A stretch of 11,243 nt of DNA, taken from Nitrospira sp. UBA5698. GTDB lineage: Bacteria > Nitrospirota > Nitrospiria > Nitrospirales > Nitrospiraceae. The stretch spans positions 60,311 through 71,553 of the forward strand of contig DIHK01000025.1 of the NCBI GenBank assembly GCA_002420115.1, in the 5' to 3' direction. Below, piece after piece: positions 1 to 6,290 of this stretch (its first letter is position 1; the number at the start of each line of letters is the position of its first letter). Both the position numbers and the translations under genes were made by a program. The notes under the pieces were generated by a model. The model saw only the letters and a program-made list of their open reading frames with translations. It had not been told where the DNA came from and ran no database searches.

Positions 1-528
1 CAACTGGGGCGTGGCCAGGTTGGTCTCATCGGCTCGATCTACCAAACCTATGAGTTGATTCCTCATCGGTTGAGTCAGTTTGCCTTCGGCAGCTATCGCC
101 ATACCTTCCGCAATCGGGATGGCTATCAATTCGGAGACGAATACCAGTTTAACGTCGGAGTGAATCTGGTCACAACCCCATGGCTTGTGTTCACCAATCA
201 ACTCAATTTCCGCCATCTCACGCAGGACAACGTCACGGCCAATCTGGAGCAATCGGCCACGCCCCTGTCAGGGGGGGAACCAACCGTAATCGATCCCCGC
301 ATCCTCGATCGCCGTGTGCCGAATACCGGATCGACCTACTTTGCCTATACACCGGGATTCCAACTCGACATTGGGCAACTCTTCACGTCTCGATATACGG
401 AAGGGACGTCGGTATATGTTATGGCCCAAATCCCCGTGGCGCGGGATGCCAACAACAACCTTGCACAGGGAACCAGTTTTGTCTTTGGTATTACCCGCTC
501 GATTCAACTCGTGAAACCTCGATCCTAG
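1..528 (+). CDS. C-terminal part of an outer-membrane beta-barrel protein (5' end outside window)
   Basis: The reading frame is open from the first base to the TAG at 526-528, giving about 175 residues, so the gene starts upstream of the window. The protein has alternating polar and hydrophobic stretches rich in Tyr, Phe, Gln and Asn (for example the segments around FAFGSYRHTF-like and YQFGDEYQFNVGVNL-like strands). It has no long hydrophobic helix. This is the pattern of transmembrane beta-strands joined by loops. A loop of about 40 residues rich in Pro, Asp and Arg lies near the middle, followed by strands such as TSVYVMAQIPVA and SFVFGITRSI close to the end. I infer an outer-membrane porin or transporter-like barrel. 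The specific family and substrate cannot be named from this fragment. The last residues (KPRS) are not the usual terminal aromatic, so the final strand may end a few residues earlier. Confidence 0.6.
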   Translation, partial: QLGRGQVGLIGSIYQTYELIPHRLSQFAFGSYRHTFRNRDGYQFGDEYQFNVGVNLVTTPWLVFTNQLNFRHLTQDNVTANLEQSATPLSGGEPTVIDPRILDRRVPNTGSTYFAYTPGFQLDIGQLFTSRYTEGTSVYVMAQIPVARDANNNLAQGTSFVFGITRSIQLVKPRS

Positions 529-556
529 GCTTGGGCCACGGGTCTACTCACTTGTA

Positions 557-587
557 GGCGATGGGAACGAATCCGCCTCCCATCGCC
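557..587. terminator. Inverted repeat between convergent genes, possible bidirectional terminator
   Basis: GGCGATGGG (557-565) and CCCATCGCC (579-587) form a perfect 9-bp stem with a 13-nt loop. It lies 28 bp past the barrel gene stop and 38 bp past the regulator gene stop. There is no T-run on either side, so it is not a classic intrinsic terminator. It may act as a transcript-end stabiliser or a factor-assisted stop for both genes. Confidence 0.45.
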
Positions 588-625
588 CGCAAGAAGCTGG
601 CTGGCTGAAGCATAGAAGACAAAAG

Positions 626-1375
626 TCAGGAAGCGAGGTGAGAAAGGGCCTCTGGTTTGAGAAGAGTGATCGTTCGCCCGTCCATTTGGATGAGCCCTTG
701 ATCCCGAAACTGCCCGATAATGGTGCTCACCGTTTCGCGGCTACAGCCAATCAGGTTCGCCATTTCTTGGTGGGTCAACTTGGCCTTCAGGCGAATCCCC
801 TGTTTGTCTGTCACGCCATCGGTCTTGCTCAACTCTAACAGAAGATGGGCTAAACGCGCCGGGACATCCCGAAAGACGAGATCTTCGACACGGCTCTGGA
901 TTTTCTTGAGCCGCAGGCCGATGAGCTTGGTGAGCTTCACCGTCACGTTCGGATGCATCGCGAGGTACTGGTCGAAGTCCTTTCGCGGGATCACGCAGAT
1001 GAGGGTATCATCGAGAGTCTCGGCGGATGTCGAGCGCGGGCTATCTTCCAGGGCCTCCAGCTCGCCGAAGACCTCACCTGGTTCCAGGATCTCAAATGTG
1101 ACCTCTTTCCCGCTAGACGCACTATTGGCAATTTTGACCCGCCCCTTTTTTAGCAAATATACATTGCTGCTCGGATCACCGGGGAGGTAGAGGGGCTGCC
1201 GTTTCTTGACTTCCTCCATACGCGTAATCTTCTCCATCTCCTGCATATCAGACGGAGAGATACCGTCGAACAAGCGAATGTGCTTGAGATACCACAACTT
1301 GTTCGTGGAGGAAGAAGGCTGTTCCATGTGGTCAACTGCCGGTTCAGAGCGACAGTCTAAAGATTTCTCCCCCAT
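626..1375 (-). CDS. Crp/Fnr-family transcriptional regulator, CRP-like DNA reader with altered effector pocket
   Basis: This 249-residue protein has an N-terminal cyclic-nucleotide-binding fold (about 30-145), a long dimerisation helix (about 145-170) and a C-terminal winged helix-turn-helix (about 195-240). The phosphate-binding cassette is recognisable as FGELEALEDSPRSTS, with Gly104, Glu105, Arg114 and Ser115 matching E. coli CRP Gly71, Glu72, Arg82 and Ser83. The recognition helix reads GCSRETVST. It keeps the CRP Arg and Glu (Arg213, Glu214) that contact TGTGA half-sites, but Thr218 replaces CRP Arg185. In the C-helix, CRP Thr127 and Ser128 align with Ile159 and Gln160, so the cAMP adenine contacts are missing. 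There is no FNR-type cysteine cluster. The start is uncertain: Met17 (at 1327) is an alternative that gives 233 residues, and neither start has a good Shine-Dalgarno. A CRP-like dyad lies upstream at 1523-1540. The ligand is unknown. Confidence 0.93.
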   Translation of the reverse strand: MGEKSLDCRSEPAVDHMEQPSSSTNKLWYLKHIRLFDGISPSDMQEMEKITRMEEVKKRQPLYLPGDPSSNVYLLKKGRVKIANSASSGKEVTFEILEPGEVFGELEALEDSPRSTSAETLDDTLICVIPRKDFDQYLAMHPNVTVKLTKLIGLRLKKIQSRVEDLVFRDVPARLAHLLLELSKTDGVTDKQGIRLKAKLTHQEMANLIGCSRETVSTIIGQFRDQGLIQMDGRTITLLKPEALSHLAS

Positions 1376-1437
1376 GAGGCAATAGATCGTGTGATGCCAA
1401 AATCCTCAGAGGTCGAATTGTCTTTTCAAGCAGGGGC

Positions 1438-1454
1438 TGTATCCACCTGATACA
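1438..1454. promoter_or_regulatory. 17-bp dyad TGTATC-N5-GATACA
   Basis: TGTATC (1438-1443) and GATACA (1449-1454) are exact inverted repeats separated by CACCT. The dyad lies 63 bp upstream of the regulator start and could be an operator for leftward transcription. No regulator is assigned; chance occurrence is possible. Confidence 0.3.
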
Positions 1455-1522
1455 TAAGTGAAATACCAACGGAATCGTGGCATGTTATGGGGCTTTCTCC
1501 TGGTTGTCCTCTACCCACCACA

Positions 1523-1540
1523 CTGTGAACTGGCTCACAG
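1523..1540. promoter_or_regulatory. Perfect CRP-like operator CTGTGA-N6-TCACAG
   Basis: The site is an exact dyad with the E. coli CRP core TGTGA-N6-TCACA (spacer ACTGGC). Its centre (between 1531 and 1532) is 41.5 bp upstream of a start point inferred about 7 nt after the TATTGT at 1561-1566, which is class II activator geometry. The neighbouring regulator keeps the CRP recognition-helix Arg and Glu suited to this sequence. The match and position are seen directly; binding and the start point are inferred. Confidence 0.6.
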
Positions 1541-1659
1541 AATCTCAACGGCAAGTAGGGTATTGTGAAGTCATGTTGAGAGGAGATGCTTCCAGAAAAC
1601 CTGAGCTGAAGCAGCACCTCGATCTGGTTCCACGCATCCACATGAAGGGAGTTCAGTCC

Positions 1660-2436
1660 ATGGAAACGCGGTGCGCAGACGGATACCAGGATGACACGAC
1701 CCATCCGATCCCTCCTTTGCATCAGAGCACGTTGCCCGTTCCTTCCACTAAAAATAATCCCTCGGGCAAGATCATCATCGGTCTGGTGATCGGACTGGCC
1801 ATCGGGGCGTTCTTCTATTTTGATCTTGGCCGGTTCTTGTCGTTGGACGTTCTAAAAAACAATCGAGACCATCTGCTGGCATTTACGGAGGCGAATTATG
1901 TCACCGCGGTCGGCATCTTCATCCTTGCCTATGCGATCGTCACCGGCTTGTCGCTGCCGGGTGCGGTCATTCTCACGTTAGCTGGAGGGTTCACATTCGG
2001 CGCCTTCCTGGGAACGCTGTTCGTGAATCTCGGGGCGACGACCGGAGCCACTGTGGCGTTTCTCACCGCACGCTATGTGTTACGGGATACTGTGGAACGG
2101 AAATTCGGGAAGTCGCTGAGCCCGTTCCAAGAGGGCTTCGCCAAGAATGCGTTCAGCTACCTGCTGACCCTCCGACTGATTCCGCTCTTTCCGTTCTTCG
2201 TGGTCAATCTGGTGTCAGGACTGACCCGGGTAAGCGCGGGCACGTATATCGGAGCCACCGCGCTTGGCATCATTCCGGGTTCGTTCGTCTATGCCTATGC
2301 AGGGCGCCAACTGGGTACGATTAACTCTTTGAAGGAAATTGCGTCGCCCAACGTCATCGGCGCCTTTATCCTTTTAGGACTGCTCGCCCTCGTCCCGGTC
2401 GTCTATAAACGGTTTGCGGCCAAACCAGTGTCATAA
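1660..2436 (+). CDS. TVP38/TMEM64 (VTT/DedA-superfamily) membrane protein
   Basis: This 258-residue inner-membrane protein has a hydrophilic N-terminus of about 35 residues, a first hydrophobic helix at about 38-55, and further hydrophobic segments at about 82-110, 112-140, 165-187, 195-220 and 232-250. The VTT-domain hallmarks are present: the Gly-rich stretch GGFTFGAFLGTLFVNLGATTG (about 109-129), the FLTARY segment, RLIPLFPFFVVNLVSGL (about 172-188) and the GIIPGSFVYAYAG motif. ATG 1660 is chosen because AGGGAG (1646-1651) sits 8 nt upstream. The longer open frame from 1477 has no such site and adds a non-family extension. The gene is followed after 46 bp by a mercuric-reductase-like flavoprotein. 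TVP38 and such oxidoreductases recur as neighbours or fusions in bacteria. The transported substrate is unknown; lipid scrambling or small-solute movement is proposed for the superfamily. Confidence 0.9.
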   Translation: METRCADGYQDDTTHPIPPLHQSTLPVPSTKNNPSGKIIIGLVIGLAIGAFFYFDLGRFLSLDVLKNNRDHLLAFTEANYVTAVGIFILAYAIVTGLSLPGAVILTLAGGFTFGAFLGTLFVNLGATTGATVAFLTARYVLRDTVERKFGKSLSPFQEGFAKNAFSYLLTLRLIPLFPFFVVNLVSGLTRVSAGTYIGATALGIIPGSFVYAYAGRQLGTINSLKEIASPNVIGAFILLGLLALVPVVYKRFAAKPVS

Positions 2437-2482
2437 ATAGGTCATCGATCGACCGATGATTCACAATCAAGGGTGGTACGCT

Positions 2483-4066
2483 ATGATGAAGCCTCTCCCA
2501 GGAATCGTAGAAATGAGTGAGCACGCGCAGTCCTTGGTTCTTCCAAATGACGAGTACAACCAGCAGCTCGTCGCCAATGTGCATCCTCCCGACTGGGTCA
2601 ATCCGGAACCGACCGGCCGCTACAATATCGTGGTCATCGGAGCCGGCACGGCGGGACTGATCACGGCGGTCGTGGCCGCCAGTCTCGGCGCCAAAGTCGC
2701 GCTGATCGAAAAACATCTGATGGGTGGAGACTGTCTCAATGTCGGCTGTGTGCCCTCGAAAAGTGTGATCCGAGCCGCCAGGGCGTGGGCCGATCTCCGG
2801 CGCGCCAAGGAGTTTGGTCTCGAGATTCCCGCCGGCGTGACCTACGACTTCGGAGCCGTCATGGCGCGCATGAGGAAGTTGCGCGCGCGGATCAGCCACA
2901 ACGATTCCGCCCATCGCTATGCCACACTGGGCGTGGACATCTACATCGGCAGCGGGCGCTTTCTTGGTCCCGATGCTATCCAAGTCGAGGGACCGGCAGG
3001 CAATCGTCTCCTCCACTTTGGGAAAGCGGCGGTCTGCACAGGTGCACGAGCCTCGGCTCCTCAGACACCCGGGCTGAAGGAAGCCGGATATCTTACGAAT
3101 GAAACGATCTTCTCATTGACCGAGCTGCCCCAGCGCCTCGCGGTGATCGGGGCCGGCCCGATCGGCTGCGAGCTGGCGCAGTCGTTCGCCCGGTTTGGAA
3201 GCCAGGTCTATTTGGTCGAGGCCGCGCATGGCATCATGCCGAACGAGGATCGCGATGCCGCCGACATCGTCGAGCATCAGCTGGTGCGCGATGGGGTGAA
3301 GCTGTTGTGCTGCGGGAAACAGCTGCACGTCGAGAAGATCGAAGGAGGCAAACGCCTGACGGTCGGCTCGCATGGTCAGCAGTACGACGTGACCGTCGAC
3401 GAGATCCTGGTCGGGGTTGGGCGTACTCCGAACGTCGAGGGGATCGAGCTGGAAACCGCCGGAGTCGAGTACGACAAGAACGGGATCACGGTGAATGGCC
3501 GGTTGCAGACGACGAATCCCAAGATTTTTGCGGCCGGGGATGTCTGTTCACGCTACAAGTTTACCCACGCCGCCGATGCCATGGCACAGATCGTCATCCA
3601 GAACGCACTGTTCCCACATCCCTTCGGCCTTGGCTATGCCACCGTCGATTCGCTCATCATGCCCTGGTGTACCTTTACCGAGCCGGAGGTGGCCCATGTC
3701 GGTATGTACGAGAAGGATGCACAAGAGAAGGGCCTTGAGGTGGAAACCTATACCTACAAGCTCGACGAAGTCGATCGGGCAATCCTGGACGGGGAAGACC
3801 AAGGGTTTGCGCGGGTTCACATCGAAAAGGGGACGGACAAGATTCTTGGCGCGACGATCGTGGCCGCCCACGCTGGTGACATGATCAGCGAATTTTCCGT
3901 CGCCATGAAGGCGGGAGCCGGTGCCAAGACCATTGCTGGCACCATTCATCCCTATCCCACGCAAGCTGAAGTGAACAAGAAGGTGGTGAATCTCTGGCGC
4001 AAAGCGCATTTCACACAGAGGACCAAGAATCTATTGATGAAATTGTTCGCCTGGATGAGGCGATAA
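2483..4066 (+). CDS. Mercuric-reductase-like FAD/NAD(P) disulfide oxidoreductase
   Basis: This 527-residue protein belongs to the class I pyridine-nucleotide disulfide oxidoreductases. Residue numbers are from the ATG at 2483. Visible motifs are the FAD Rossmann signature GAGTAG (about 53-58), the redox pair in GGDCLNVGCVPS (Cys84, Cys89), the NAD(P) fold VIGAGPIGCELA, the second FAD motif FAAGDVC, and the C-terminal dimer-interface His/Glu dyad in HPYPTQAE (His489, Glu496). It lacks both the N-terminal heavy-metal domain and the C-terminal Cys pair of true MerA, so Hg(II) reduction is doubtful. The start is chosen for GGGTGG (2471-2476) 6 nt upstream. ATG 2456 and 2513 are alternatives, the latter with a weaker AGGA. 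A hydrophilic N-terminal extension of about 45 residues precedes the fold, and a basic amphipathic tail (LLMKLFAWMRR) could touch the membrane. Context suggests work with the TVP38 protein. The electron acceptor is unknown. Confidence 0.9.
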   Translation: MMKPLPGIVEMSEHAQSLVLPNDEYNQQLVANVHPPDWVNPEPTGRYNIVVIGAGTAGLITAVVAASLGAKVALIEKHLMGGDCLNVGCVPSKSVIRAARAWADLRRAKEFGLEIPAGVTYDFGAVMARMRKLRARISHNDSAHRYATLGVDIYIGSGRFLGPDAIQVEGPAGNRLLHFGKAAVCTGARASAPQTPGLKEAGYLTNETIFSLTELPQRLAVIGAGPIGCELAQSFARFGSQVYLVEAAHGIMPNEDRDAADIVEHQLVRDGVKLLCCGKQLHVEKIEGGKRLTVGSHGQQYDVTVDEILVGVGRTPNVEGIELETAGVEYDKNGITVNGRLQTTNPKIFAAGDVCSRYKFTHAADAMAQIVIQNALFPHPFGLGYATVDSLIMPWCTFTEPEVAHVGMYEKDAQEKGLEVETYTYKLDEVDRAILDGEDQGFARVHIEKGTDKILGATIVAAHAGDMISEFSVAMKAGAGAKTIAGTIHPYPTQAEVNKKVVNLWRKAHFTQRTKNLLMKLFAWMRR

Positions 4067-4122
4067 AGAAGCACGTCGTACACTGATTGGTTTCATGACG
4101 TTGCGTTGAAAGGATAAGGCAT

Positions 4123-4890
4123 ATGGCACCACATCTTGTTTCTGTAATCATTGTTCTTGCGTCGTTTGGGCTGGGTGGAATCATCCTTGGTGATCAGCAC
4201 CAGCTCCAGGCCGCTTCCCCTACCACTGTAGAGATCGGTCCCTTCTCAACGGCAGCTCTTAAAGGTCCGTGGCCGGACGGCTGGAAACCTCTGACGTTCC
4301 CCAAAATTCCTCAACAGACGACATACAACCTCGTGAAAGACGGTGATCGTGTCGCCGTCAAGGCCGTCAGTCAGGCCTCTTCTTCCGGGTACACCAAAGA
4401 AATCCTGATCAATCCCAAAGAGTATCCCATCATTCAATGGCAGTGGAAAGTGTCAAATATTTTGAAGGCCGGCAATGTGGCGAAAAAAGAGGGCGATGAT
4501 TATCCAGCGCGCATCTACGTCACTTTTCAATACGACAGCGCAAAAGTGAGTCTCTTTGGCAAGGCGAAGTACGAGGCCGCCAAGCTGATCTATGGGCAGT
4601 ACCCACCGCTCGGCGCCCTCAACTACATCTGGGAGAGCCGAGCCCCGGTAGGAACGGCGGTGCCTAATCCCTATACCGAACAGGTGCACATGGTTGTCGT
4701 GGAGAGTGGATCGACCAAGCTCAACACCTGGATCACGGAAGAGCGCAACGTCTATGAAGACTACAAGCGTGCATTCGGGGCAGAACCGCCGATGATTTCC
4801 GGGGTCGCCATCATGACGGATACCGACAACACCGGCGAGTCGGCAGAGGCCTACTACGGAGATATTGTCTTCACGCGGCGGAGCGACTGA
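4123..4890 (+). CDS. Secreted DUF3047 family protein
   Basis: This 255-residue protein begins with a hydrophobic segment (about 5-22, VSVIIVLASFGLGGIILG) and a likely signal-peptidase site near residues 30-32 (QAASP), so it is probably periplasmic. The remainder matches my recollection of DUF3047: an opening with PDGWKPLTFPKI, a central IQWQWKVSNILKAG motif, YPARIYVTFQYD, LNYIWESRAPVGTAVPNPYT, and a closing AIMTDTDNTGESAEAYYGDI with many acidic residues. The fold is expected to be a beta-sandwich that may bind ligand or metal, but no function is established. AAAGGA (4109-4114) lies 8 nt before the ATG. The gene is 56 bp downstream of the oxidoreductase on the same strand and probably belongs to that transcript. 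Confidence 0.85.
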   Translation: MAPHLVSVIIVLASFGLGGIILGDQHQLQAASPTTVEIGPFSTAALKGPWPDGWKPLTFPKIPQQTTYNLVKDGDRVAVKAVSQASSSGYTKEILINPKEYPIIQWQWKVSNILKAGNVAKKEGDDYPARIYVTFQYDSAKVSLFGKAKYEAAKLIYGQYPPLGALNYIWESRAPVGTAVPNPYTEQVHMVVVESGSTKLNTWITEERNVYEDYKRAFGAEPPMISGVAIMTDTDNTGESAEAYYGDIVFTRRSD

Positions 4891-4970
4891 GTCGAAAGTG
4901 AGGATCGATAAGTCCTGTTTGCGGCGTTGATCATGGTGGCGGTGTCACAGGCGTTTGACGAAAGGGGCTA

Positions 4971-5504
4971 ATGACCAGACTGATCTTCATTGGGCTGCAG
5001 ATACTCGCTGGAGCCACCCTGCTCTGCGCAGGCCCTGTGGACCAACCAAAGACCATCCCACCCCGATCGGAGACCATGACCATCCCGTTGTTACAGGGAC
5101 TCCTGAAAGACGTCGTGCAAGATCTAAAGGGTGAGAGCGGGCAGTGGCGATTCACCTATGATGGGATCGACATGGCGATACTCACCAGCGTGGCGCATGA
5201 CCGTATGCGAATCATTGCACCGGTCGGACCGGAAGCCGAGGTGACGGACCAGCAAAGACAGCGCATGTTGGCAGCCAATTTCCACTCCGCATTAGACGCC
5301 CGTTACGCGACGAGCAACGGGATCGTCTATGCCGCGTATCTTCACCCGCTGTCCTCTCTACAGCAAGACGAAGTACGTTCCGCATTGCACCAGGTCGCCC
5401 AACTCGTGAAGACCTTCGGAACGACCTATTCGAGTAGCGACCTGTCGTTCGGTTCCCCAAGCCCACCGCCTCGATCCGATCAACACAAAGAACCGTATTA
5501 CTGA
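4971..5504 (+). CDS. Small exported protein of unknown function
   Basis: This 177-residue protein has an N-terminal hydrophobic stretch (about 3-20, RLIFIGLQILAGATLLCAG) typical of a Sec signal. The LLC sequence does not satisfy a good lipobox, so lipidation is unlikely. The mature part has the pattern QWRFTYDGIDMAILTSVAHDRMRIIAPVG followed by a helical region (about 90-150) and a Pro/Ser/Asp-rich tail. The strand arrangement with a W-x-F-x-Y-D-G start weakly recalls the YbjN / type III chaperone-like fold, but I cannot assign it. Three arguments support a real gene: the signal peptide, an AAAGGGG tract 3 nt before the ATG, and codon use like its neighbours. It lies 80 bp after the DUF3047 gene and may be the last gene of the rightward block. 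Confidence 0.65.
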   Translation: MTRLIFIGLQILAGATLLCAGPVDQPKTIPPRSETMTIPLLQGLLKDVVQDLKGESGQWRFTYDGIDMAILTSVAHDRMRIIAPVGPEAEVTDQQRQRMLAANFHSALDARYATSNGIVYAAYLHPLSSLQQDEVRSALHQVAQLVKTFGTTYSSSDLSFGSPSPPPRSDQHKEPYY

Positions 5505-5735
5505 TTGATCACATTCCTCGGACGACATAAGAGCGAGGTTTCTCTCGACAACCGAGGGTATAAGCCTTCCATTCAATCAGACGTTCCTATGACGACGACT
5601 CGGATCTAGCCAAGACTCGCGCTACTCGATCCCCAAGGGGTGGGGCGATGCTGTTTGCCTTGATTCAGGCGATCACGATGAGGCAGCTGGCTGATCCCTC
5701 AGCTCGAGCGCAGCTTACAACGAACAATCAGCTGA
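5505..5735. other. Convergent intergenic gap with possible terminator hairpin
   Basis: CCTCGG (5516-5521) pairs with CCGAGG (5552-5557). Inside it, CGAG (5534-5537) can pair with CTCG (5544-5547), giving a nested stem 11 bp past the end of the rightward gene. No U-run follows, so terminator function is only suggested. The rest of the gap shows CCCCAAGGGG (5631-5640) and no recognisable gene. Confidence 0.3.
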
Positions 5736-6290
5736 TCACCTACCCGGCCCATCCGATCGCAAGTCGGAAATAAACCCATCGCGATTAGGCATCCGGATGG
5801 TTGGCAGGGTCCGGGCGTCCATCACCGCATCCTTCTCAATGATCCCGTTTTGGTGCAGCAACCAGGCGACAAGGCTATAGACTTCCTCCGGCGTGAGCGA
5901 TTGCGGCGCGGTGAACGGCATGGCGCGGAAGATGTAGTCGTACAACGTTGTGGCATAGGGCCAGTAGCTGCCAATGGTCTTGATCGGGTCTTCCGTGTCC
6001 AACGAACCTTGGCCGCCGACCAAACGATCTTTCGGTCCTTCCGTTCCTGTCTGTCCATGGCACGCGGCACACTTCGCAGCGTACAGGGTGGCACCCTGTT
6101 GCACCGTTCCTCGGCCATGTGGCAACCCCACTCCGTTCGGTGCGATGTCGATATCCCAGGCCTTGATGTCTGCTTCAGTGGCCAGCTTCCCCAATCCGTA
6201 GTGGGGTTCTTCCGCTTTGGGAATCCCGATGAACATCAGGCACAAACTCAGAGCCAAGATGATCGACGTGGCGAATCTAGACCTGCCCAT
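5736..6290 (-). CDS. soxD: Single-heme cytochrome c, SoxD-like electron acceptor subunit
   Basis: This 184-residue periplasmic c-type cytochrome has a signal peptide at 1-26 (cleavage after PKA). The heme-binding motif is CAACH (Cys74, Cys77, His78), with a likely axial Met124 in FRAMPF. The sequence follows the first domain of SoxD closely: the LATEADIKAWDIDIAPNGVGLPHG lead-in, IGSYWPYATTLYDYI, and SLTPEEVYSLVAWLLHQNGII. Paracoccus SoxD is diheme and roughly twice this length. Here the second heme domain is absent, so this is a short form. Its start overlaps the SoxC-like stop by 14 nt, with GGGGGA 9 nt upstream, so the two are translationally coupled subunits. I infer that it takes electrons from the molybdenum subunit and passes them to another cytochrome c or an oxidase. 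It is the last gene of the six-gene leftward operon. Confidence 0.87.
   Translation of the reverse strand: MGRSRFATSIILALSLCLMFIGIPKAEEPHYGLGKLATEADIKAWDIDIAPNGVGLPHGRGTVQQGATLYAAKCAACHGQTGTEGPKDRLVGGQGSLDTEDPIKTIGSYWPYATTLYDYIFRAMPFTAPQSLTPEEVYSLVAWLLHQNGIIEKDAVMDARTLPTIRMPNRDGFISDLRSDGPGR

Larger units (their letters stand above)
1376..1659. promoter_or_regulatory. Divergent intergenic region between the regulator and the TVP38 gene
   Basis: This 284-bp region has no convincing gene. It holds a 17-bp dyad (1438-1454) and a perfect CRP-like dyad (1523-1540). A TATTGT hexamer at 1561-1566 could serve as a -10 for the rightward operon. A TGTGA half-site inside 1562-1579 lacks a matching second arm. 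The frame of the TVP38 gene stays open back to an ATG at 1477, but that extension would place the CRP-like dyad inside the coding sequence, and it has no family resemblance. Confidence 0.6.

Noticed and set aside
1562..1579. TGTGA half-site downstream of the perfect CRP-like dyad
   Set aside because: The second arm (GTTGA) does not match TCACA; it would also overlap the proposed -10.
1477..1659. N-terminal extension of the TVP38 gene from an upstream ATG
   Set aside because: It has no ribosome-binding site, no family similarity and would contain the CRP-like dyad; ATG 1660 has a clear AGGGAG.
2442..2459. TCATCG-N6-CGATGA inverted repeat between the TVP38 and oxidoreductase genes
   Set aside because: Only 6-bp arms, no T-run, and it lies between genes that appear co-transcribed; not strong enough to call a terminator or operator.
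5648..5773. 41-codon open frame (+) in the convergent gap, preceded by a G-rich tract
   Set aside because: It overlaps the 3' end of the cytochrome gene, encodes no recognisable motif and could arise by chance; not supported as a gene.
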